DNA from: Rhodanobacter sp.
Lineage (GTDB): Bacteria > Pseudomonadota > Gammaproteobacteria > Xanthomonadales > Rhodanobacteraceae
DNA length: 14,132 bases
NCBI GenBank assembly: GCA_026193555.1
Contig: JAPHUU010000038.1
Coordinates: 1-14,132, forward strand
Direction: 5' to 3'
Shown here: in pieces, positions 1 to 6,432 of the stretch
How the letters are laid out: each line of letters opens with the position of its first letter
Numbering within the stretch: the stretch's first letter is position 1
Notes under the pieces: generated by a model
Databases searched by the model: none
Seen by the model: the letters and a program-made list of their open reading frames with translations, nothing else
What the model was told of the DNA's origin: nothing
Position numbers and translations under genes: made by a program

Positions 1-831
1 CGCACCGAGTTCCTGTTCCTGCGCACCAGGGTGCTGCCGACCGAGGAGGAGCAGTTCGTCGCCTATCGGGATCTGGTCTTGGGCATGGGGGGGCTCCCGG
101 TTACCATCCGCACCATGGATCTGGGCGCCGACAAGGCCGACGCCGCCGGTCTGGCCACCCGCGGCGAAGAGAATCCCGCGCTCGGCGTGCGCGGCGTGCG
201 CCTGTCGCTGCGTCATCCGGCGGTGTTCTCCACCCAGATCCGCGCGATCCTGCGCGCCGCCTGCTACGGACCGGTGCGCGTGCTGGTGCCGATGGTGACC
301 CAGCCGGACGAGATGATCGCGGTGCGCACCCTGTTCAAGCTGGCACGGCAGGAACTGAAGCGGGAGAATATTGACCTGCCGGAGAAGCTGCCGCTGGGTG
401 CGATGATCGAGGTCCCCGCCGCCGCCATCAATGTGCGCGCGCTGCTGCAGTGCTCCGATTTTCTCTCGATCGGCACCAACGACCTGGCGCAATACGTCCT
501 CGCCGCCGACCGCGGCAACGACGCACTGGAAAACATCTACAACCCGCTGCAGCCAGCCTTCCTGCGGCTGCTGTCGCATGTGATCAGTGCCGGCCGGCGG
601 GCGAAGAAGCCGGTGAGTCTGTGCGGCGAGATCGCCGGCGACGTGAACTTCACCGCGCTGCTGCTCATACTCGGCCTCAACGAATTCAGCATGCATCCCA
701 GCCAGATCCTGCACGTGCGCGACTGCCTCGCCACACTGGACCACGCCCACCTGCGTCGGAATGCGGCAAAGCTGCTACGTGCCTATACGCACGAACAGGC
801 CGAGGTGCTGCTGACCGAGATCGTCGGGTAG
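1..831 (+). CDS. ptsI: PTS phosphoenolpyruvate-protein phosphotransferase (enzyme I), C-terminal part
   Basis: This is the PEP-binding C-terminal domain of enzyme I, which takes phosphate from phosphoenolpyruvate and passes it via HPr to EIIA-type proteins in the cytoplasm. The frame is open from the first base and begins RTEFLFLRT, a conserved internal enzyme I segment, so the gene is cut by the window edge and the GTG at 31 is not its start. Visible signatures are LPTEEEQF, EENPALGVRGVRLSL (PEP-binding arginines), MIEVPAA and GTNDLAQYVLAADRGN (metal-binding Glu and Asp), and VSLCGEIAGD with the catalytic cysteine codon at 622-624. PtsP (nitrogen enzyme I) shares this domain and differs at the unseen N-terminus, but the DRGN motif favours PtsI. 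The gene ends at TAG; the next gene is convergent, 112 bases away, with no clear terminator between them. Confidence 0.93.
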   Translation, partial: RTEFLFLRTRVLPTEEEQFVAYRDLVLGMGGLPVTIRTMDLGADKADAAGLATRGEENPALGVRGVRLSLRHPAVFSTQIRAILRAACYGPVRVLVPMVTQPDEMIAVRTLFKLARQELKRENIDLPEKLPLGAMIEVPAAAINVRALLQCSDFLSIGTNDLAQYVLAADRGNDALENIYNPLQPAFLRLLSHVISAGRRAKKPVSLCGEIAGDVNFTALLLILGLNEFSMHPSQILHVRDCLATLDHAHLRRNAAKLLRAYTHEQAEVLLTEIVG

Positions 832-943
832 CACGGAGCGAGCTTGGCGGTCTCTGCGAACCGGTCCGCCTGGGCCATGCGGATGGACCTGCGCTGGAAT
901 ATCTGACAGAAAGCGCGAAACGGATGCCGCCGTGGCACGACCG

Positions 944-1825
944 TCAGAGATCTTCAAGGAACGCATCCAGCAGGGCGCCCCTATATTTCTGACGATGCAG
1001 CAGCAATGAGAGCTTGCGACGCAGATCGAGGAACGGGGTCTTCAGCGCCTTCAGGCGTCCGGTCGCGAGCGCATCGGTGACCGCCACCACCGGCAAGCAG
1101 GCGATGCCCAGTCCCGCCACCACCGCCTGCTTGATCGCCTCGATCTGATCGAGCTCCAACACGGTTTCGCCGGGCGGCAATTGGGCCAGCACGCGTTCGC
1201 TGGTGGTGCGCGTGGCCGAGCCCGGTTCGCGCAGCACCCAGCGCGCACCGGCGAAATCCGCCGGCTTCAAACGGCGTTTGCGCGCCAGCGGATGATCCGG
1301 CGGCGCGCACACCACCAGCAGGTCGTCGCGCCACGGTCTCACTTCCAGCAGCGGATGCGCCACCGGCCCCTCCACGCAGCCGATGTCCAGGCTGTGGTCG
1401 AGCAGGCCTGCGGTGATCGCCTCGGTGTTGGCCACGCGCAGGCGGATCGCCACCTGTGGATGCCCACGTACGAAGTCGCCCAGTAGCTCGCCGACCCGGT
1501 AGTTTCCCACCGTGTTGCTGGCACCGATGCGCAACTCACCGCTCAACGCGGCACCGGCACCGGCACCGGCACTGCGCCGGCCGAATTCGGCATACCGTTC
1601 CAGCAGCTCCTGCGCCAGCGGCAGCAACTCGCGACCGCGGGCATTCAGATGCAGGCGGCCACGCTCGCGGGCAAACACCGGCGCGTCGAGCTGCCGCTCC
1701 ATCTCCGCCAGCGCCATGCTGGCTGCCGGCTGGGTCAGGTGCAGCTGCGTGGCGGCAGCGCGCACCGAACCGTGCAGCGCCACCTGCACGAATACCTCAA
1801 GCTGGCGCGGACTGATGTTAATCAT
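944..1825 (-). CDS. yeiE: LysR-type transcriptional regulator, YeiE-like
   Basis: A LysR-family regulator of 293 residues, the usual family length. The N-terminal winged helix-turn-helix covers about residues 3-62 (ISPRQLEVFVQVALHGSV, then LTQPAASMALAEME); the effector-binding domain starts near residue 90. From memory it shares with E. coli YeiE the blocks ASNTVGNY, DIGCVEGP, WVLREPGSATR, EAIKQAVVAGLGIACLP and HRQKYRGALLDAFL. E. coli YeiE is described as a sulfite-responsive regulator encoded divergently from yeiH, and the same arrangement is seen here, which supports the call. I chose the ATG at 1825 because the protein then begins MINISPRQLEVF; an in-frame GTG at 1831 adds two residues. 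Neither start has a strong ribosome-binding site. The inter-domain linker is encoded by a GGCACC hexanucleotide repeat at 1550-1573. It probably controls yeiH and may autoregulate. Confidence 0.88.
   Translation of the reverse strand: MINISPRQLEVFVQVALHGSVRAAATQLHLTQPAASMALAEMERQLDAPVFARERGRLHLNARGRELLPLAQELLERYAEFGRRSAGAGAGAALSGELRIGASNTVGNYRVGELLGDFVRGHPQVAIRLRVANTEAITAGLLDHSLDIGCVEGPVAHPLLEVRPWRDDLLVVCAPPDHPLARKRRLKPADFAGARWVLREPGSATRTTSERVLAQLPPGETVLELDQIEAIKQAVVAGLGIACLPVVAVTDALATGRLKALKTPFLDLRRKLSLLLHRQKYRGALLDAFLEDL
1550..1573. repeat. GGCACC hexanucleotide tandem repeat within yeiE
   Basis: Three perfect GGCACC units followed by one GGCACT unit. On the coding (minus) strand they specify an alternating Ala-Gly run in the segment joining the dimerisation helix to the effector domain. 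The six-base unit means that gain or loss of copies would change linker length without breaking the frame. Confidence 0.85.
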
Positions 1826-1912
1826 CAGCACATCTTATACATTCAATCAGATATTCCAAGTTTTATTGATCGATGCGGGAGCGGACAATCAGCGCATGTC
1901 AGGAGCCCACAG
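1826..1912. promoter_or_regulatory. Divergent yeiE-yeiH control region
   Basis: This spacer separates the two divergent start codons. About 40 bases (1831-1870) contain only some 25% G+C in a genome near 65-70%, as expected of a promoter/operator. The 7-mer CAATCAG occurs twice in direct orientation at 1844-1850 and 1886-1892, exactly 42 bases apart, and ATTGAT lies at the midpoint (1865-1870) in roughly inverted sense. The 21-base steps correspond to two helical turns, a layout compatible with LysR-type tetramer binding. Which bases are the real operator is inference; I could not assign confident -35/-10 elements for either gene. Confidence 0.55.
1901..1905 (+). promoter_or_regulatory. Ribosome-binding site fixing the yeiH start
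   Basis: AGGAG lies seven bases before the ATG at 1913. The reading frame is open back to 1649, across the regulator gene, so this site together with the transporter-like N-terminus decides the start. Confidence 0.75.
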
Positions 1913-2947
1913 ATGAACACCCCCTCGATCACCTCCCCATCCCCCAGCCTGCAGCGCGTCCCCGGCTTGCTGCTGGCCGTCGCCATCGGCTTGCTGGCAC
2001 TGGTACTCGGGCGCTACATGCCGCTGATCGGCGGGCCGGTGATCGGCATCGTGCTGGGCATCGTGGTGCGCAACCTGCTGTCGCCGGGCGAGCGTTTCAG
2101 CCCGGGCATCGCCTTCACCGGCAAGTACGTGCTGCAGTGGTCGATCATCGCGCTGGGCTTCGGCCTCAGCCTCAGCCAGGTGGCCCGCACCGGCTTGCAG
2201 TCGCTGGCGGTGACCCTGGTGACCATGACCGTGGCGTTTCTCAGTGCCTGGCTGCTCGGGCGATGGCTCGGCGTGCATGACAAGCTGAAGATCCTGATCG
2301 GGGTAGGCACCGCGATCTGCGGCGGCTCGGCAATCGCCGCGGTGGCACCGATCATCCGCCCGGATGATCACGACACCGCGTTCGCGATCTCCACCATCTT
2401 CCTGTTCAACCTCGTCGCGGTGCTGCTGTTCCCGCTGCTCGGGCATCTGATGCACATGTCGGACATGGGTTTCGGCCTGTGGGCCGGCACCGCGATCAAC
2501 GACACCTCGTCGGTGGTCGCCGCGGGTTTCAGCTACAGCAAGGCCGCCGGAGACTACGCCACCATCGTCAAGCTGACCCGCGCCACCCTGATCATCCCGG
2601 TCGCGCTGGTGCTGGCGTTCGCGGTCGCCGCGCGCGAGAAGCGCAAACTGAAGGAGAGCGGTGAGGTCGGCCACTTCAGCCTGGCGAAGATCTTCCCATG
2701 GTTCATCCTGTGGTTCCTGGTCGCCTCGGCGGTACGCACCGCCGGCTTCATTCCCCTGGCGGTGCAACCGGCAATCCACCAAGTCGCCGAGTTCCTGATC
2801 ATTGTGGCACTGACCGCGATCGGCCTTTCTGCCAACCTGCGCAGGATGGCCTCCACCGGCGTGCGACCGATCCTGCTCGGGCTGGGTGTGTGGATCGCGG
2901 TGGCGGTCAGCAGCCTGCTGGTACAGCTGGTGATCGGGCAGCTGTGA
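1913..2947 (+). CDS. yeiH: YeiH/UPF0324 family putative sulfate exporter
   Basis: A 344-residue polytopic inner-membrane protein of the YeiH family (Pfam Cons_hypoth698, putative sulfate exporters), full length for the family. Roughly ten hydrophobic segments are visible, starting with residues 16-36 and 42-55 and ending with 318-342. Conserved landmarks are the early GPVIGIVLGIVVRN, the glycine/alanine-rich GVGTAICGGSAIAAVAPI (130-147) typical of the family core, and GTAINDTSSVVAAG (192-205) in the second half. The gene is divergent from a YeiE-like regulator, as in E. coli, so induction by that regulator under sulfite or reduced-sulfur stress is a reasonable inference. Substrate and direction of transport are not shown by sequence. 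A 6-bp stem with a 3-base loop (2957-2971) lies ten bases after the stop but has no T-run. Confidence 0.9.
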   Translation: MNTPSITSPSPSLQRVPGLLLAVAIGLLALVLGRYMPLIGGPVIGIVLGIVVRNLLSPGERFSPGIAFTGKYVLQWSIIALGFGLSLSQVARTGLQSLAVTLVTMTVAFLSAWLLGRWLGVHDKLKILIGVGTAICGGSAIAAVAPIIRPDDHDTAFAISTIFLFNLVAVLLFPLLGHLMHMSDMGFGLWAGTAINDTSSVVAAGFSYSKAAGDYATIVKLTRATLIIPVALVLAFAVAAREKRKLKESGEVGHFSLAKIFPWFILWFLVASAVRTAGFIPLAVQPAIHQVAEFLIIVALTAIGLSANLRRMASTGVRPILLGLGVWIAVAVSSLLVQLVIGQL

Positions 2948-3121
2948 GCCTTTGGCTGCTTGCGTCAAGCAAGATGGCTCCACGAAATGGCGACCTTCAG
3001 TCGGGGGCCGCCATTCGCGTCGAGTTGCATTCGAGCCGGCGCGGCGAAGGCCGATAGTTCGGGGCGGTGCCCATCAAGCGCGCAGCCATCCGAAGAGCAG
3101 GGCTTGAGGACAGGATTTTCA

Positions 3122-3143
3122 GCCGCCGCCGGAGTCGGGCGGC
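3122..3143. terminator. GC-rich dyad between convergent yeiH and DUF1643 genes
   Basis: GCCGCC (3122-3127) pairs with GGCGGC (3138-3143) around a ten-base loop; on the plus strand it is followed by a pyrimidine-rich CGCTTCTTTC. Its place between two convergent genes fits a shared terminator, but it lies about 175 bases beyond yeiH and lacks a proper T-run. Confidence 0.25.
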
Positions 3144-3174
3144 GCGCTTCTTTCGGGCGTTCGCCTGGAGCGGG

Positions 3175-3681
3175 TCAGGCATTGTCGTCATACGCGCGGA
3201 CAGGCTTCGGGAAGTCCTCCGGATTGATGCGAGAAGGATGAAGAAATCCGCCACCGCTGTTTCTTCGAAGACAGAAGAGCTTCCCCTTGGGCACACCGTC
3301 GATGAGTTCCTTCAAGCGCCGCTTGTGGCCGTTACCGCACGCGAGCACGATCTTTTCCACCTGTGACGCGACCGTTGCGATGTGGTGAGCATTTCGCGCG
3401 TCCGTTTCGGCGCTTCGTTCAAGCGTCTTCGGATCGGTGGAGTAACCGGGGTAAAGGTTCAGGATATAGAAGCCGCCCCATTTCCACTGTACCGAGAGAT
3501 TGCTGCACTTGAACACCGTGTTGTCGTCCAGCAGATGATCTGCTTTCGACGGGTTGGCGCAGAGGAACGCCCCGATCTCGACGTGTGGGTCCCACACCCT
3601 CTTCAGCTGGTAGCGAAAGCGGCCGCATTCCGACTTGATGGCGGTAGAAGTGATCGTGGCAATGTAGGTGATGTCACGCAT
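3175..3681 (-). CDS. DUF1643 domain-containing protein
   Basis: A 168-residue soluble protein recognised as DUF1643 (PF07799) by its layout: RFRYQLKRVWD (21-31), then AFLCANPSKADHLLDDNTVFKC (39 onward, the NPS-x-AD and DD-x-T signature), a KWGGFYILNLYPGYSTDP block (67-84) and VEKIVLACGNG (109-118), ending with the HPSRI motif. The biochemical function of the family is not established to my knowledge; these proteins are often found in variable genome regions. No signal peptide or membrane segment is visible. Base composition is clearly lower in GC than the flanks (about 50% in the line at 3481-3540, against about 75% in parts of the helicase gene), which hints at later acquisition. The start at 3681 fits the conserved N-terminus, but the upstream ribosome-binding site is weak. 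Confidence 0.8.
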   Translation of the reverse strand: MRDITYIATITSTAIKSECGRFRYQLKRVWDPHVEIGAFLCANPSKADHLLDDNTVFKCSNLSVQWKWGGFYILNLYPGYSTDPKTLERSAETDARNAHHIATVASQVEKIVLACGNGHKRRLKELIDGVPKGKLFCLRRNSGGGFLHPSRINPEDFPKPVRAYDDNA

Positions 3682-3787
3682 GAGGCGCCCAAGCCCTTTT
3701 GTGCCGCGGCGGGGGAGCCGTCATTTTGGTCCACGGTCCGCGAAAACGGGGTATATCCCGACACGTTGAAGTCGGCCTGCCGCAGGT

Positions 3788-4195
3788 CTACGGTTGCGGT
3801 GACAGCGATCTCAGCACATCGCGCCAACTGAGGATGCCCACCGGCCTGAACTCCGCGTCGACGATGGGAATACACGAGATGCTGTGCGCCAGAAACAAGG
3901 CCACTGCATCGGCCACCGTGGCTTGCAGACCCAAGGTGATCGGCTTGCGCGTCATGATCTGGTGCACGCGCTTGTTGAGCGTCGCGACATCGCGGCCGGC
4001 CTCCACCGTGCTGCCCAGATAAGGGCTGAGCGCGCGCAGCAGATCGCGGTCCGAAACCACGCCGAACAGCTTGCCCTCCTCCATCACCAGCAGATGGTGG
4101 AATTTCATCACATCGAAAATCTCTTTGACGACCTTCAGCTTGTCGTCCATCTCGACGGTCACCACCCGTGTCGACATGATGTCTTGCACCGTCAT
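3788..4195 (-). CDS. Two-CBS-domain protein
   Basis: A 135-residue stand-alone CBS-pair protein. CBS1 spans about residues 1-58 (TVQDIMSTRVVTV through VVSDRDLLRAL) and CBS2 about residues 77-132 (VHQIMTRKPITL through GILSWRDVLRSL). CBS pairs form a Bateman module that usually binds adenine nucleotides such as AMP, ATP or S-adenosylmethionine and regulates an attached or partner protein; here there is no attached catalytic or transport domain, so the partner is unknown. The start is well supported: AGGGAG sits six bases upstream of the ATG. The gene lies 106 bases upstream of the DUF1643 gene on the same strand, too far to show coupling but compatible with cotranscription. It is transcribed in the same direction as the histidine kinase gene 424 bases upstream. 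Confidence 0.88.
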   Translation of the reverse strand: MTVQDIMSTRVVTVEMDDKLKVVKEIFDVMKFHHLLVMEEGKLFGVVSDRDLLRALSPYLGSTVEAGRDVATLNKRVHQIMTRKPITLGLQATVADAVALFLAHSISCIPIVDAEFRPVGILSWRDVLRSLSPQP

Positions 4196-4619
4196 TGATC
4201 ACTCCCTGGAAACCATGCTGCCATGCCACGCTGATCTTGAGTATTACCCGTTTTCGGTCGGCAACAGCAGTCGCCGGTCGAAAAAGATGTGCCTCCAGTG
4301 CACCGAAACAACATGCATGGGCTTGCGCCCAAAGCAGAACCCGATTCGCATCATTACCGGGCAACGCCCGGTCAGGATCGACGCAAACTCACTGCGGAAG
4401 GCCGATGCTGCTACTCCAGGACCCGTGGGCACTTCCCTGCGGGCTCCCATGAGGCGTGCCTGCGCGCCGGGCACTGGTTGCTACTCATGCATGCCCGGAT
4501 GCCATGGGGCGTGCAGCGGCGGCTGCGGTTGCCTGGCTTGCGAAATCCGCTGGTCCGGCATGCGCGAGCTGGCCGCGGCGTGTCCGCAACGCGGCCGGCC
4601 ATGCCGCTGCGCGCTGCCT
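4196..4619. other. Long intergenic region between histidine kinase and CBS genes
   Basis: No gene can be supported here. The stretch is GC-rich and holds several dyads: ACCGGGC-AAC-GCCCGGT (4356-4372), CCGGGCA/TGCCCGG (4467-4473 with 4492-4498) and a strong stem at 4571-4596. The promoter for the CBS gene should lie in the right-to-left direction near 4196-4260; TAATAC on the minus strand (4241-4246) resembles a -10 box, but no matching -35 was found. A 76-codon minus-strand frame (4244-4474) and a Cys-rich plus-strand frame reaching 4649 are open, but neither has a ribosome-binding site or a recognisable domain. Confidence 0.5.
4571..4596 (-). terminator. Strong GC stem-loop just downstream of the histidine kinase gene
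   Basis: On the minus strand GGCCGCG-TT-GCG-GACA-CGC-CGCGGCC folds into ten base pairs with a two-base bulge and a four-base loop, starting 24 bases after the kinase stop codon. Position and stability suit a transcript end or 3' stabiliser. No T-run follows, so intrinsic termination is uncertain. Confidence 0.4.
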
Positions 4620-5900
4620 TTACACCGGGACGCTTGCATCCATCGGTGAGCTCATCTCGCTCACCGCTGCCGGATCGGCCAGCGGGAATGCCAGCGTCAT
4701 CGTGGTGCCCACGCTTGGCTGCGACTGCACTTCAACGAAGCCACCCCACTGCCGCATCAGTCCATAGACCTGGGCCAGGCCAAGCCCGGTGCCCTTGCCC
4801 TCGGCCTTGGTGGTGAAATAGGGCTCGAACAGGCGCTCCCGGGTTGCCTGGTTCATGCCCGAACCCTCGTCGCGGACCGAGATCGTCACGTACTTGCCGG
4901 GCGCCCGTATCGAGGTGGCCGCCTCGTCGGCAATCAACATGCTGCCGAACGAGACGGCAATCGGACCATGCCCTTCGCAGGCGTCGCGCGCATTGATGCA
5001 CAGGTTCATCAACGCCTGCTCGATCGAATGCGGGTCGGCGAAGGTGAAGTATTCGCCCGCCGATCCATCCACCTGCAGAATGATGCCTGAGCCCATGCTT
5101 TGCCGGATGAAACCCTCGATACCGCTGGCGAGCGCGCGTATCTCGACCAGTTCCGGCTGATAGGCGTGCACGCGGGCGAAGCCGAGCAAGCGCTTGGCCA
5201 GGATCGCCGCGTGCCGTACGCCTTCCATGCCGTATTCCAGCATCCGGCGTTGATCGTTGGCGAGCCGCTCCGGTCGGTCGAGCACCGCACTCAGGCTCAT
5301 GGTCGCGGTCTGCAACATGTTGTTGAAGTCATGCGCGATGCCGGCCACCAACTGGCCGATCGCCTCACTCTTCTGCGCCTGGCGCGAGACCTGTTCGGCG
5401 ACGGACTGGGCCAGCGTGGCGATATCGAGCTTTTCCTGCAGCGCCGTCTCGCGTTGCGCCCCCGCATGGCGCGCCGCGCTGACCACGGTGAGCCGGGTCT
5501 TGAGGTTGCGGGTGATGGCGTCCAGCGAATCCTGGACGCGCATCTGCTCGGTGATGTCACAGCTGATGGCGAGCACGCTATGGATCTTGCCGGCATCATC
5601 GAGCAACGGCGTCAGCGTGGAAAGCCACCACGTTTCCTCGCGCTTGGGGCCCGACGACATGCCGGTGAATTGCGCTCGCTTGCCGCGCCACGCACCCTGC
5701 AACGCCTCGTCCGCCCGCTCGCGGGACGACTCGGGCCACAGCGACACCCATTCCCGTTCGATCGATTGCTGCGGCTCCTTGATGCCCAGCAGGCGGCAGC
5801 CGTTGCGGTTGGTGAAGGCCACATGCCCGTCGACATCGATCTCCATGACTCCATCCAGCGACGCTTCAACGATTTGCTTGTAGTACTCCGCAACACCCAT
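4620..5900 (-). CDS. Cytoplasmic PAS-domain sensor histidine kinase
   Basis: A 426-residue histidine kinase. An N-terminal PAS domain (about 5-118, from YYKQIVEASLDGVMEID to SVLAISCDITEQ, including a PAC-like end) is followed by a helical linker. The dimerisation/phosphoacceptor region carries GQLVAGIAHDFNNML, with the phosphorylated histidine at 190. The ATPase domain shows the N box NLCINARDA (299-307), G1 box DEGSGM (344-349), F box YFTTKAEG (361-368) and G2 box GTGLGL (370-375). The HDFNN form of the H box places it with kinases that often work with separate or fused receiver domains. No membrane segment or signal peptide is seen, so it should sense a cytoplasmic or PAS-bound cue. The ATG at 5900 follows AGGAGG at nine bases. 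The response regulator encoded divergently is the likely partner. Signal unknown. Confidence 0.92.
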   Translation of the reverse strand: MGVAEYYKQIVEASLDGVMEIDVDGHVAFTNRNGCRLLGIKEPQQSIEREWVSLWPESSRERADEALQGAWRGKRAQFTGMSSGPKREETWWLSTLTPLLDDAGKIHSVLAISCDITEQMRVQDSLDAITRNLKTRLTVVSAARHAGAQRETALQEKLDIATLAQSVAEQVSRQAQKSEAIGQLVAGIAHDFNNMLQTATMSLSAVLDRPERLANDQRRMLEYGMEGVRHAAILAKRLLGFARVHAYQPELVEIRALASGIEGFIRQSMGSGIILQVDGSAGEYFTFADPHSIEQALMNLCINARDACEGHGPIAVSFGSMLIADEAATSIRAPGKYVTISVRDEGSGMNQATRERLFEPYFTTKAEGKGTGLGLAQVYGLMRQWGGFVEVQSQPSVGTTMTLAFPLADPAAVSEMSSPMDASVPV

Positions 5901-5950
5901 ACTGGAAATCCTCCTGCCCTGCAGGATAGTCCCTCCGGGTCGTCACTGTG

Positions 5951-5995
5951 TGTGCACGGCACAAGCGACACTGTCGCTCCAAATAACCCTTGGGT
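5951..5995. promoter_or_regulatory. Run of contiguous inverted repeats before the response regulator
   Basis: Three dyads lie close together in the 99-base divergent spacer: TGTGC-ACG-GCACA (5951-5963), directly followed by the 15-base palindrome AGCGACA-C-TGTCGCT (5964-5978), and then ACCC-TT-GGGT (5986-5995), which ends five bases before the ATG at 6000. They could be operators for a shared regulator or 5'-leader structures. No confident -35/-10 pair was found, and the response regulator start lacks a clear Shine-Dalgarno sequence. Confidence 0.45.
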
Positions 5996-5999
5996 ACCG

Positions 6000-6371
6000 A
6001 TGAACACCTTGGACGATCAAACCATCCTTCTGGTCGAGGATGATGTGAAGGCCCGCGAGATCGCTACCATGATCCTCGAGGCGGAAGGCATCCATGTCTA
6101 TGCGGCCGCCAACGCCAGTGCCGCGCTGGAGTTGTTTGGCGTGCATCCGGATCTCGATCTGCTGATCAGCGACATCAACATGCCAGGCAGCATGAACGGG
6201 ATCCAGCTGGCCCAGCGGATTCGCCACGACGATCCATCGATGCGGGTGGTGCTGGTTTCCGGCAATCCGCAATCAAGCTTCAATGATCTGCCGACCGACA
6301 TCCTGTTTCTGCCCAAGCCGTTTGATCGACGGGCCTTGCTGGGTGCCGTGCAGGCGTCACTGCGCAGTTGA
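6000..6371 (+). CDS. Single-domain response regulator (receiver only)
   Basis: A 123-residue CheY-like receiver with no output domain. The acidic pair is EDD (13-15, in ILLVEDDVKARE), the phosphorylated aspartate is D58 in LLISDINMPG, the switch Ser is S87 in VVLVSGNP and the conserved lysine is K106 in FLPKPFDRR. All residues needed for phosphotransfer are present. It begins MNTLDDQTILLVEDD at the ATG at 6000, which fits the fold exactly, although the frame is open far upstream over the kinase gene and no good ribosome-binding site precedes the ATG. The divergent PAS kinase is the obvious phosphodonor; with no effector domain, output must come through protein-protein contacts or a further relay protein not in this window. 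A 6-bp stem (6380-6393) follows the stop. Confidence 0.9.
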   Translation: MNTLDDQTILLVEDDVKAREIATMILEAEGIHVYAAANASAALELFGVHPDLDLLISDINMPGSMNGIQLAQRIRHDDPSMRVVLVSGNPQSSFNDLPTDILFLPKPFDRRALLGAVQASLRS

Positions 6372-6432
6372 GCCTGCATGGCAAGACCTTGCCCCTTCCC
6401 TGCGATGGCGCCCGTGGTGTTTGCTTGATTTA

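Noticed and set aside
2957..2971. TGCTTG-CGT-CAAGCA hairpin ten bases after yeiH, considered as a terminator.
   Set aside because: It has only six pairs, mixed GC, and no T-run follows, so it does not meet the usual criteria for an intrinsic terminator.
1889..2983. A 364-codon minus-strand frame opposite yeiH.
   Set aside because: It is charged low-complexity (Gln/Asp/His/Arg) translation, typical of the antisense of a membrane-protein gene; yeiH is strongly supported.
3001..3060. The segment around GAGTTGCATTCGAGCC looked vaguely like a tRNA T-arm.
   Set aside because: No acceptor, D-arm or anticodon stem can be fitted around it on either strand.
4244..4474. A 76-codon minus-strand frame upstream of the CBS gene, considered as a small protein gene.
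   Set aside because: It has no Shine-Dalgarno sequence or recognisable motif and spans a perfect hairpin; conservation could not be tested.
6380..6393. GGCAAG-AC-CTTGCC stem after the response regulator gene, considered as a terminator.
   Set aside because: The loop is too tight unless the top pair opens, and the following sequence is C-rich rather than a T-run.
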